This document shows, piece after piece, positions 1 to 6,569 of a DNA stretch of 36,716 nucleotides. Location of the stretch: NCBI GenBank assembly GCA_020725765.1, contig DYEI01000271.1, forward strand, positions 1 through 36,716, read 5' to 3'. Both the position numbers and the translations under genes were made by a program. The DNA comes from Anaerolinea sp. (GTDB lineage: Bacteria > Chloroflexota > Anaerolineae > SpSt-313). The first letter of the stretch is position 1. Every line of letters begins with the position of its first letter. Below the pieces are notes generated by a model. The model ran no database searches and was not told the DNA's origin. It saw only the letters and a list, made by a program, of their open reading frames with translations.

Positions 1-338
1 GGTAATGCGTAGCGCGGCGCGGGGGTGGGGTCAGGGGCTTAACCCCGCTTTGCCCAGCGGGCAAAGTGGGGAATGCCCCAGGGGTGGGGTGCCTCAACGG
101 GCCACGCCCTCGCTCTACGACCGAAGAAGGCTGTCCGCTCTTGAACCCGAGCGGGGACGGGATGCCCGCTCGAGACAAGAGAGCAGGGTGGGGGCGGCAC
201 GTGGCAGCCGGCGCTGCCAGGATACGAGTCTGAACAGCTGCCTCAGGCGGATGCCGCGCCCGCCTGAGGAGGAGAGAGGAGGGGGCGCACGGAGCGTGGC
301 CGGGCCCCGTCCCGGACCTGAACCGCTCGCCGGGCTCG
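1..338. other. Non-coding, hairpin-rich segment upstream of the GntR gene
   Basis: No reading frame here looks like protein. Three inverted repeats are visible. The first has arms 43-55 and 59-71 (13 bp, one G.T pair, 3-nt loop AGC). Its CCCC foot can instead pair with GGGG at 34-37, so two exclusive folds exist. The second has arms 148-155 and 165-172, with outer arms TCTTG at 139-143 and CAAGA at 176-180. The third has arms GGCAGC 203-208 and GCTGCC 213-218. A dispersed repeat copy occupies about 80-152. No T-tract follows any of these stems, so none is a convincing intrinsic terminator. Confidence 0.6.
80..152 (+). repeat. Dispersed ~75-bp repeat, copy 1
   Basis: This stretch is homologous to the reverse complement of 25801-25875, with about four of every five positions identical by eye and one single-base gap. 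The best conserved core is the 15-mer CTACGACCGAAGAAG at 116-130. Both copies lie in non-coding DNA beside the start of a gene or operon. The origin is unknown; it could be a miniature mobile or intergenic repeat. Confidence 0.6.
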
Positions 339-367
339 TTGACGAATTCGGCAGAATCCAGTATAAT
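339..367 (+). promoter_or_regulatory. Sigma-70-type promoter of the GntR operon
   Basis: TTGACG at 339-344 and a perfect TATAAT at 362-367 are separated by exactly 17 bp, one of the closest matches to consensus in the window. Transcription would begin near 374. That rules out the TTG at 367 as the GntR start and supports the ATG at 403. Confidence 0.85.
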
Positions 368-371
368 TGTA

Positions 372-385
372 TATGGTATACGATA
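372..385. promoter_or_regulatory. Probable GntR/FCD operator over the transcription start
   Basis: TATGGTATACGATA is an inverted repeat in which six of seven base pairs match, centred on a perfect GTATAC (376-381). FCD-subfamily GntR regulators commonly bind short palindromes of the TnGTnnnACnA type. The site begins 5 bp after the -10 box and covers the predicted transcription start, so a bound dimer would block initiation. Autorepression relieved by a small carboxylate ligand is the inferred mechanism. Confidence 0.6.
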
Positions 386-402
386 CGCCAAAGGGTGATG
401 GG

Positions 403-1086
403 ATGAGGGATTCGTACCAGCTCGACAGGCTCGATGGCGTCTCCTCGCTCAAGGACATGGCGCACCGGGCCATCAAGGAGGCCATCCTCACCCTCAGGCT
501 GGAGCCCGGCACGCTCCTGGTCGAGAGCGAGCTCGCGCAGCAGCTTGGCATCAGCAAGACTCCAGTCCGCGATGCGCTCCAGGAGCTGGAGCGCGAGGGC
601 TTTGTCACGCGCATCCTGTTCAAGGGAACCTACGTCACCGACGTGACCATGAAGGATGTCACGGAGGTCTTCCAGCTGAGGGCTGTGCTGGAGGGGCTGG
701 CGGCACGTCTTGCTGCTCCCGTCTTCACCCAGCAGGAGTTGGACGCGATCGCCTCGCGCCTGGATGCCGCGGAGCGTGCCTGGGCGGCGGGTGATGTGCC
801 AGCCTGCTCGCTGCACGGCCAGGCCCTGCACGAGGCGATCATCGGCAAGGCCGACAACCAGCGCCTTCTTCTCATCAACCGCAACCTTGACGAGCATGTG
901 CGCCGCTTCCGCGCCCTGTCGGACCGCATTGCGGGCAGGCTGGGCAAATCCATCGCCGAGCATCGGCGGGTCCTCGCCGCGCTCTATGATCGTGACGGAG
1001 AGCGCGCTGAGCAGGCCATGCGCCAGCATCTGGAGAGTGTACTGCAGGACCTGACCCATTCGGGAGGGCAGGCGCCTGCAGGATAG
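403..1086 (+). CDS. GntR-family (FadR/FCD subfamily) transcriptional regulator
   Basis: This is a 227-residue ligand-responsive DNA-binding protein. An N-terminal winged helix (about residues 15-80) carries the family signature around ELAQQLGISKTPVRDALQEL. An all-helical FCD ligand domain follows (about 85-220), with the usual spaced histidines (in LHGQALHEAI, AEHRRVL and MRQHLE) that bind a metal and a carboxylate effector in this family. The ATG at 403 is chosen because AAGGGTG lies 5 bp upstream and the promoter -10 box ends at 367, which excludes the longer TTG-started frame. It sits 27 bp upstream of the thiamine-diphosphate enzyme on the same strand, so it most likely controls that catabolic unit and itself. 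Effector identity is unknown. Confidence 0.9.
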   Translation: MRDSYQLDRLDGVSSLKDMAHRAIKEAILTLRLEPGTLLVESELAQQLGISKTPVRDALQELEREGFVTRILFKGTYVTDVTMKDVTEVFQLRAVLEGLAARLAAPVFTQQELDAIASRLDAAERAWAAGDVPACSLHGQALHEAIIGKADNQRLLLINRNLDEHVRRFRALSDRIAGRLGKSIAEHRRVLAALYDRDGERAEQAMRQHLESVLQDLTHSGGQAPAG

Positions 1087-1113
1087 GCCCGTGCCAATCG
1101 GAGGAGGGACGCC

Positions 1114-2841
1114 ATGCGTCTGAGTGGGGGACAGCTCGTCGCGCAGATGCTGAGGGCCTATCGAGTGGAGTATCTGTTTGGCGTCCCCGGCGAGACAAGT
1201 CTGGCCCTCTACGATGCGCTATACGAGCTGCGTGGCGAGATCACCCACGTGCTGGCGCGGGACGAGCGGGCGGCGGCTTTCATGGCTGACGCCTATGCCC
1301 GTGTGAGTTCGCGGCCGGGCGTCTGCGAGGCGCCGAGCGGCGCTGGAGCCACCTACCTGGTGCCTGGCCTGGCTGAGGCGCAGGCCTCATCCATCGCAGT
1401 GGTCGCTCTGATCTCCGACACGCCTCTGCGAGACGAGGGCCGGAATGTGCTGACCGCCCTCGACCAGCCTGCGCTGTTTGCCCCCGTTACCAAGTGGCGG
1501 ACCCTCGTCAAGCGCGTCGAGCAGATACCGGACGCCATGCGCCTCGCCTTCCGAATGGCCACGAGCGGCCGCCCGGGTGCCGTGCAGGTCACGCTCCCGG
1601 CGGACGTGCTGGCCGAAGAGGCGGATGTGCCTCTGCTGCACGCTGAGGCTCCATGTCGGGGCTTTCCCGCATACCGCACCCGGCCCGATCCTGCGGCTGT
1701 GGAGGAGGCGGCCGACCTGCTCACCCGTGCCGCGCGGCCGGTCATCGTCGCCGGGGGTGGTGCAGTCACTTCCGGGGCGCACGAGGAGCTGGCGATGCTG
1801 GCCGAGCTGTTGGGGGCTCCCGTTGGCACCTCCATCTGCGGCAAGGGGGCAATCTCAGAGCAGCATCCCCTGAGCCTCGGCGTCGTCGGCGGCAACGGGG
1901 GCAGGCCATACGCGAATGCGCTGCTGCGGGAGGCAGACCTCATCCTCTACGTGGGCTGCAAGACCGACTCGGTAACTACTGACGGCTGGGATCTTCCCCC
2001 CCGGGACAGCGGCCAGCTCATCCTCCATCTCGATGTGGACCCGGCCGAGATAGGGCGCAACTACCCCGTGGCCTTGGGGCTGGTGGGGGACGCGCGGCTT
2101 GGCCTTGCCGATCTCGTTGCAGCGGTGCGCAGGCGGGGCATTCCGCCACGGCCCAACCCGCTTGTCGAGCGGGCCGGCGAGGTTCTGGCCTTCTGGGCGG
2201 ACCTGGCGGCGAGAGCAGCCGCGAGCACAAGGCCCATCAAGCCACAGCGGGTGATCGAGGTGCTCTCGCGGCTCCTCCCGGAGGACTCGATCGTCATCGC
2301 CGATGCAGGCACTCCCACCCCGTTCACGGCTGCCTACTTCCGCACAGGCGCCGGCCGGCGGGTCATCATCCCTCGGGGCCATGGAGGCCTCGGCTTCGCC
2401 ATTCCCGGGGTGCTGGGGGCCAAGCTGGCCCGCCCACAGGCGACAGTCGTCGGGCTGATGGGTGACGGTAGCTTTGGCATGAGCGCGGGAGACCTCGAGA
2501 CCGTGGCACGCCTTGGGTTGCCGGTCACCATCGTTCAGTTCAGCAACGGATGTTTCGGCTGGATCAAGGTCAACCAGCAACTCTACCACGGCGGGCGCTA
2601 CTTCGCTGTTGACTTTACGGATGTGGACTATGCGTCCATCGCCCGGGGCTTTGGCCTGCGAGGGGTGCGGGTCGAGGACCCGGAGCAGGTGGAGCCGGTG
2701 CTGCGCGAGGCGCTGGTCGCCGACGTGCCGACCTTCGTGGACATCGTGACCGAGTGCGAGACCACGGAACTGCCGCCTGTTTCCAGGTGGCAGAAGGTAT
2801 GGCAGGAGAAAGGGGGCCAGACATGCCGCGGGTTGCCGTGA
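1114..2841 (+). CDS. Thiamine diphosphate-dependent enzyme, acetolactate synthase/decarboxylase-like
   Basis: A 575-residue member of the acetohydroxyacid synthase / 2-oxoacid decarboxylase superfamily with the usual three domains: PYR (about 1-170), central (about 190-325) and PP (about 360-550). The PYR-domain catalytic glutamate is visible as Glu51 in the motif RDERAAAF, and SGAGATYLVPG follows. The diphosphate/Mg motif is GDGSF at residues 450-454 with the distal Asn478. The start follows GGAGGAGGGA. There is no small regulatory IlvN subunit next door, and the neighbours are a GntR regulator, an FAD oxidoreductase and a transporter. A catabolic 2-oxoacid decarboxylase or lyase is therefore more likely than valine/isoleucine biosynthesis. 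The substrate cannot be read from sequence. The 3' end overlaps the next gene by 19 bp, implying translational coupling. Confidence 0.88.
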   Translation: MRLSGGQLVAQMLRAYRVEYLFGVPGETSLALYDALYELRGEITHVLARDERAAAFMADAYARVSSRPGVCEAPSGAGATYLVPGLAEAQASSIAVVALISDTPLRDEGRNVLTALDQPALFAPVTKWRTLVKRVEQIPDAMRLAFRMATSGRPGAVQVTLPADVLAEEADVPLLHAEAPCRGFPAYRTRPDPAAVEEAADLLTRAARPVIVAGGGAVTSGAHEELAMLAELLGAPVGTSICGKGAISEQHPLSLGVVGGNGGRPYANALLREADLILYVGCKTDSVTTDGWDLPPRDSGQLILHLDVDPAEIGRNYPVALGLVGDARLGLADLVAAVRRRGIPPRPNPLVERAGEVLAFWADLAARAAASTRPIKPQRVIEVLSRLLPEDSIVIADAGTPTPFTAAYFRTGAGRRVIIPRGHGGLGFAIPGVLGAKLARPQATVVGLMGDGSFGMSAGDLETVARLGLPVTIVQFSNGCFGWIKVNQQLYHGGRYFAVDFTDVDYASIARGFGLRGVRVEDPEQVEPVLREALVADVPTFVDIVTECETTELPPVSRWQKVWQEKGGQTCRGLP

Positions 2842-4103
2842 TCGGGGGCGGATGGGCGGGCTGCGCAGCTGCGCTGTCGGCACGCAAGGCGGGAGCCGAG
2901 GTCGTGCTGGTGGAGAGGACCGACTGCCTCCTTGGCACAGGGCTCGTGGGCGGCATCTTCCGCAACAACGGTCGCTACACTGCTGCCGAGGAGATGTTCG
3001 CCATGGGTGGGGGCGACCTGTTCCGCCTTGCCGATAGCGTTGCCCGACACACCAACGTCGAGTTCCCAGGACACAGGCATGCCAGCCTTTACGACGTGGC
3101 CCTGATTGAGCCAGCCGTACGCAGCTACCTGCTGGAGCAGGGCGTCCAGCTGCGGATGATGGCGAGGGCGTGTGACGTGCGGCTGCGGGAAAGCCGGCTT
3201 GAGGCGGTCGTCCTCGCAGGGGGCGAAGCTCTGGAGGCGGACGTTTTCGTGGAGGCGACGGGGACGGCAGGCCCCCAGGGCAACTGCGCCAAGTACGGCA
3301 ACGGCTGTGCCATGTGCATCCTGCGCTGCCCCAGCTGGGGTGGCCGGGTGAGCATCGCAGCGCGGGCCGGCGTCGCCGAGAGCATGGGGCGCCGCCCCGA
3401 CGGCTCGTATGGAGCCATGAGCGGCTCCTGCAAGCTGCACAAAGGATCGGTGGATCCGGCGATCGCCGCCGAGCTGGACCGCAACGGAGTGGTGGTCGTT
3501 CCCATCCCTCGCGAGCTCGTACATGCCGACAAGCTGGCCGCGAAGGCCTGCCAGCAGTACGCGTTGCCCGAGTATGCGGAGAACCTCGTCCTGCTGGACA
3601 CGGGGCACGTCAAGCTGATGACCTCATTCTTTCCCCTGGAGGAGCTCCGGCGCGTGCCGGGCATGGCCAACGCCCGCTACGAGGATCCCTATGCGGGCGG
3701 AAAGGGTAACTCGATCCGCTATCTCGCCCTCTCGCCCCGGGACGATACCCTCAAAGTGGAGGGTGTGGACAATCTGTTCTGTGCCGGGGAAAAGGCAGGG
3801 CTGCTCGTGGGGCATACCGAGGCCATCTGCACCGGTGTGCTTGCCGGGCACAACGCAGTAAGGCTGGCCTTGAGGCAGCCGACTGTGACCATCCCTCGCA
3901 CGACGGCAGTGGGTGACGCAATATCGTTCGTGCGCGAGCAGATGCAGACCGAAGAAGGGATGGCGCAGAAGTATACCTTCTCGGGTGCAGTCTATTTCCA
4001 ACGGATGAAGGCGCTGGGCCTCTACACCACCGATATTCCCACCATACAGCACAGGGTCGCTGCTGCCGGGTTTGCCGATTTCTTTGCCCGGAAGCTGGGC
4101 TAG
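2823..4103 (+). CDS. FAD-dependent oxidoreductase with an inserted cysteine cluster
   Basis: A 426-residue flavoprotein. The N-terminal dinucleotide fold is GGGWAGCAAALSARKAG (from residue 8), followed by the acidic end of beta-2 (VLVERTD). A second FAD contact is near the C-terminus (NLFCAGEKAGLLVGHTEAICTGVLAG), like the GidA/TrmFO-type fold. Residues 155-170 read CAKYGNGCAMCILRCP, that is C-x6-C-x2-C-x3-CP. This resembles an Fe-S ligand set and is not part of a standard FAD domain. The ATG at 2823 is chosen because the Rossmann motif follows directly and an AGGAGAAAGGGG site precedes it; the frame upstream of this ATG lies inside the preceding gene. Role: probably oxidises or reduces an intermediate of the adjacent catabolic pathway. 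Substrate unknown. Confidence 0.85.
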   Translation: MPRVAVIGGGWAGCAAALSARKAGAEVVLVERTDCLLGTGLVGGIFRNNGRYTAAEEMFAMGGGDLFRLADSVARHTNVEFPGHRHASLYDVALIEPAVRSYLLEQGVQLRMMARACDVRLRESRLEAVVLAGGEALEADVFVEATGTAGPQGNCAKYGNGCAMCILRCPSWGGRVSIAARAGVAESMGRRPDGSYGAMSGSCKLHKGSVDPAIAAELDRNGVVVVPIPRELVHADKLAAKACQQYALPEYAENLVLLDTGHVKLMTSFFPLEELRRVPGMANARYEDPYAGGKGNSIRYLALSPRDDTLKVEGVDNLFCAGEKAGLLVGHTEAICTGVLAGHNAVRLALRQPTVTIPRTTAVGDAISFVREQMQTEEGMAQKYTFSGAVYFQRMKALGLYTTDIPTIQHRVAAAGFADFFARKLG

Positions 4104-4331
4104 CTGTGGCGCGGCGACCTGCCGGGCCGCGCCGAGGCGGATGTCGGCAGGCGTCGGGGAACCCCTGTCCGCGCCACGTACTGTGAGAGAAAGGAGGTGC
4201 AGAAGGATACGGAGGTGGAAGAACCGCCGCGTTGGGTGCACGTCTGAGGCACGAGAGGGTCTGGCAGTAGGCAGAGCATGAGACACCGGCCAGCAGGCCG
4301 GTAGCCCCCACGCACAGGGAGGAGGTCCAAG
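4104..4331. other. Intergenic spacer with two hairpins and an unused-looking ribosome site
   Basis: A perfect 8-bp stem pairs GGCGCGGC (4108-4115) with GCCGCGCC (4126-4133) just after the oxidoreductase stop. A 7-bp stem pairs ACCGGCC (4285-4291) with GGCCGGT (4296-4302) just before the transporter's ribosome site. Neither is followed by a T-tract. AAAGGAGGTG at 4190-4199 is a strong Shine-Dalgarno sequence with only very short frames downstream. Confidence 0.5.
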
Positions 4332-5726
4332 ATGGGGGAGATAGTCCAACTGACCGCTGCCCACTGGGTCTATGCCCTTTTCGTGGTCCTGATCTTCGTC
4401 ACCCTCGCCCTCCGGAAGGATACCTCGATCGTAGCATTGGCAGGTATGTTCGTCCTGGGCTGCATCCTGTTGCGAAACCCGATCGGGGGGCTCCAGGCGA
4501 TCTTTAACGGCATGCTGCGGTCGGGCACGGTCCTCCTGGACATCGTGTTCATCATATCCATTGTCGTATCGCTGGCCAAGGGGCTGGAGGGGATGGGAGC
4601 GCTGTACCTGATGGTGCGACCTGCCCGGACCCTGATGCGCAGCCCGGCTCTGGCCTTCTGGATCATCGGCGTGGTGATGTACATCGCCGCGCTGTTCATC
4701 TGGCCTTCGCCAGCGACAGCCCTGGTAGGAGCCATCCTATTCCCCGCGGGGCAGGCTGTCGGGCTGCCGGCGATCTCGGCGGCGATGGCCATGAACCTCT
4801 TTGGGCATGGTGCGTGCCTGTCGACGGACTATGTTATCCAGGGTGCGCCCAAGCTGACGGCGGAGGCCGCCGGAGTGCCCGTCAGCGACATCATCGCCGC
4901 AAGCACCCCCCTGAACATTGTCGCCTCCGTGGTGGCGCTGGCGGTGGCCTGGTTCCTGGTGGTACGCAAGGACATCAAGGCGCACACGGTCACCGAGACG
5001 GAGTACCTGCGGCTCAAGGAGGAAGCGGCCGAAGCCGAGGTCCGCAAATACACGACCATGGCGAGGGTCGCCGCCTGGCTGGTGCCGCTGGTCTTCCTGG
5101 TGGACGTGATCCTTCTGGTCGCGCTCGGGATCCGTGGCGGCGACGCTACCGCGGTGCTGGGCGGGACCTCGCTCGTGCTGCTCGGGATCTTTTGCTTCTG
5201 GGAGCACGGCTGGAGCAAGGGGGCCGAGCAGATCACGAACTGCCTGCGCGAAGGCTTTATGTTCGGGATGAAGGTCTTTGCGCCGGTGTTCATCGTAGCC
5301 GGCTTTTACCTGATGGGTGTGCCCGGTCATGCTGAGGCGATCTTTGGTGATGCCGCCAGGCCGCTGATCATCGACATCATCCGCGCGCTGTCCAGCGCCA
5401 TTCCGGTAAACAAGGCGATCGTCGGGATCATGCATACGATCCTCTCTGGCATCACGGGGCTAGACGGCTCGGGCTTTAACGACCTGCCCCTGATGGGGGC
5501 GCTGGCCGCATCCTGGGGGCAGGCGCTGGGTCTGAAGACGGCAACACTGGCTGCCCTCGGCCAGATCTCGATGATCTGGATCGGCGGTGGAACGATCGTC
5601 CCCTGGGCGGTGCTCCCCGTCTCGGCCATCACCGGCGTCCCGGCGATCGACCTGTGCCGCAAGAACTTTTGGCCGTGCGTGGCGGGTGTAGGAGCGGCGA
5701 CGATTGTCGCCATCATTCTGATGTAG
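4332..5726 (+). CDS. Polytopic membrane transporter, ion-transporter (anion permease) type
   Basis: A 464-residue integral membrane protein with about ten to twelve hydrophobic helices. The first spans about residues 11-50. A helix-breaking, family-like stretch lies near WPSPATALVGAILFPAG. A charged cytoplasmic linker follows at about 215-245 (VRKDIKAHTVTETEYLRLKEE). The second half contains GITGLDGSGFNDLPLMG and QISMIWIGGGTIVPWAVLP, which look like the re-entrant hairpins of the IT superfamily (DcuC/GntP/CitMHS-like carriers). The start follows AGGGAGGAGG. Its position behind the decarboxylase and oxidoreductase suggests uptake of an organic anion, probably a carboxylate, for that pathway. 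The exact family and substrate are unassigned. Confidence 0.82.
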   Translation: MGEIVQLTAAHWVYALFVVLIFVTLALRKDTSIVALAGMFVLGCILLRNPIGGLQAIFNGMLRSGTVLLDIVFIISIVVSLAKGLEGMGALYLMVRPARTLMRSPALAFWIIGVVMYIAALFIWPSPATALVGAILFPAGQAVGLPAISAAMAMNLFGHGACLSTDYVIQGAPKLTAEAAGVPVSDIIAASTPLNIVASVVALAVAWFLVVRKDIKAHTVTETEYLRLKEEAAEAEVRKYTTMARVAAWLVPLVFLVDVILLVALGIRGGDATAVLGGTSLVLLGIFCFWEHGWSKGAEQITNCLREGFMFGMKVFAPVFIVAGFYLMGVPGHAEAIFGDAARPLIIDIIRALSSAIPVNKAIVGIMHTILSGITGLDGSGFNDLPLMGALAASWGQALGLKTATLAALGQISMIWIGGGTIVPWAVLPVSAITGVPAIDLCRKNFWPCVAGVGAATIVAIILM

Positions 5727-5751
5727 GGTCTCGCGGCGAGGTATAGCTCGC

Positions 5752-5787
5752 AGGGCGCTCCTGCAGGTGGACAGGCGGGAGCGCCCT
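5752..5787 (+). terminator. Stem-loop after the transporter gene, possible terminator
   Basis: AGGGCGCTCC (5752-5761) pairs perfectly with GGAGCGCCCT (5778-5787) across a 16-nt loop, 25 bp after the transporter stop. Only a weak U-containing tail (TGCTATCT) follows, so termination may be partial and leave readthrough into the zinc-ribbon gene. Confidence 0.45.
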
Positions 5788-5810
5788 TGCTATCTACAGG
5801 AGGTGCGTGG

Positions 5811-5996
5811 ATGCCTCTCTTCGGCAAGAAGAAACCGCAGGAGGACAAGGGCACCAAGGAGCCACGGGAGGAGTATGTGATCTGTCCGCACTGCTACCTT
5901 GATTTCTCGGTGCAGCAGGTCCAGCAGGCAGGTGGAATCTGTCCCTCCTGCAAGGCCAAGCTCGATCTGGACAGGCTCCCGCGGGCACGCCTCTGA
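5811..5996 (+). CDS. Small zinc-ribbon protein, function unknown
   Basis: A 61-residue protein with a lysine/glutamate-rich N-terminus (MPLFGKKKPQEDKG) and a classic four-cysteine zinc knuckle: C25-P-H-C28 and C44-P-S-C47. The start is decided by ACAGGAGGTG 6 bp upstream of the ATG. The knuckle and short length resemble the many stand-alone zinc-ribbon proteins predicted to bind nucleic acid or protein, but I recognise no specific family. It sits behind the transporter hairpin on the same strand, so it may be read through at low level or transcribed alone. Confidence 0.7.
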   Translation: MPLFGKKKPQEDKGTKEPREEYVICPHCYLDFSVQQVQQAGGICPSCKAKLDLDRLPRARL

Positions 5997-6569
5997 TGTG
6001 ATCCACATGTCCGTTGGGGACTGATGACCACGCGGGCCAGGCGCAGCGAAGCCGGCTACTGGAACCGCGTTGGGCGCGCTTCGCGCCAGAGGCTCCTGCA
6101 GCGCCAACCTCCCGCCTTCGCAGGCGCGGCCGTTCCCCATCGACGCAGGTCGACGGCCGGCCTCGAGTCTGGCCTTTTCGCGGTTGTGGTAAACCTCCGC
6201 CCTGTGGTGCGTCCAGGAAGGCTCTGGACCTGGGAGTCGCTGTGCGTTTTCCCTTCCGCATGTAGGGCGCTGCTCGAAAAGGCCAGACGCAAGGCCCCGA
6301 TAGCCCCGAATTCATTCGGGGGGTTGCGTCCGTCCCATGCCCCATATTCCGCAGAGCATCCAAAGGTGTCATCAGGCAAGAGGGCGGCCGCGGCACCAGG
6401 CTCCTGGCGACGTGCGCCGCTCTCAGCACCCTTCCTCTCCTGGCATGTTTGTTGCTAGCGCCCCCAAGAGGTCTGTGCCGGGCCCTGCGGCGGTGCCCGG
6501 AGGCTATGCGGCAGACCTGGCGATGCGTCATCTGACCTCTCGCCCCATCATGCGCGCTGCAGGGGATCG
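5997..6569. other. 573-bp non-coding leader before the polysaccharide locus, rich in inverted repeats
   Basis: Open frames here have no protein-like composition, and I found no clear sigma-70 promoter. Visible structures are GGCGCG/CGCGCC (6073-6087), the 14-bp inverted repeat 6167-6180/6275-6288, GTCCAG/CTGGAC inside it (from about 6211), GACGCAA 6286-6292 with TTGCGTC 6324-6330, and between those CCCCGAA 6304-6310 with TTCGGGG 6315-6321 (loop TTCA). The density of nested stems suggests a structured 5' leader for the downstream operon. Confidence 0.5.
6167..6288. repeat. 14-bp perfect inverted repeat enclosing 94 bp
   Basis: GTCTGGCCTTTTCG at 6167-6180 is the exact reverse complement of CGAAAAGGCCAGAC at 6275-6288. 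The enclosed 94 bp holds a further 6-bp stem. The right arm overlaps the foot of a second nested hairpin (6286-6330), so the two structures are mutually exclusive at 6286-6288. The outer 8 bp (GTCTGGCC/GGCCAGAC) also occur in the long stem of the repeat at 34295-34360, which may be chance. Confidence 0.6.

Noticed and set aside
115-1059. 314-codon minus-strand frame opposite the GntR gene
   Set aside because: It mirrors the GntR coding frame and has no ribosome site or domain.
1114-2841. Calling the thiamine enzyme ilvB (acetolactate synthase for branched-chain amino acids)
   Set aside because: No ilvN or ilvC next door; the regulator, flavoprotein and transporter context is catabolic.
4108-4133. 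Intrinsic terminator after the FAD oxidoreductase gene
   Set aside because: A perfect stem but no T-tract follows, and the transporter downstream looks like part of the same unit.
6024-6458. 144-codon frame in the leader before the dehydrogenase gene
   Set aside because: It has no ribosome site, low-complexity Arg/Pro/Ala composition, and runs through several perfect inverted repeats.
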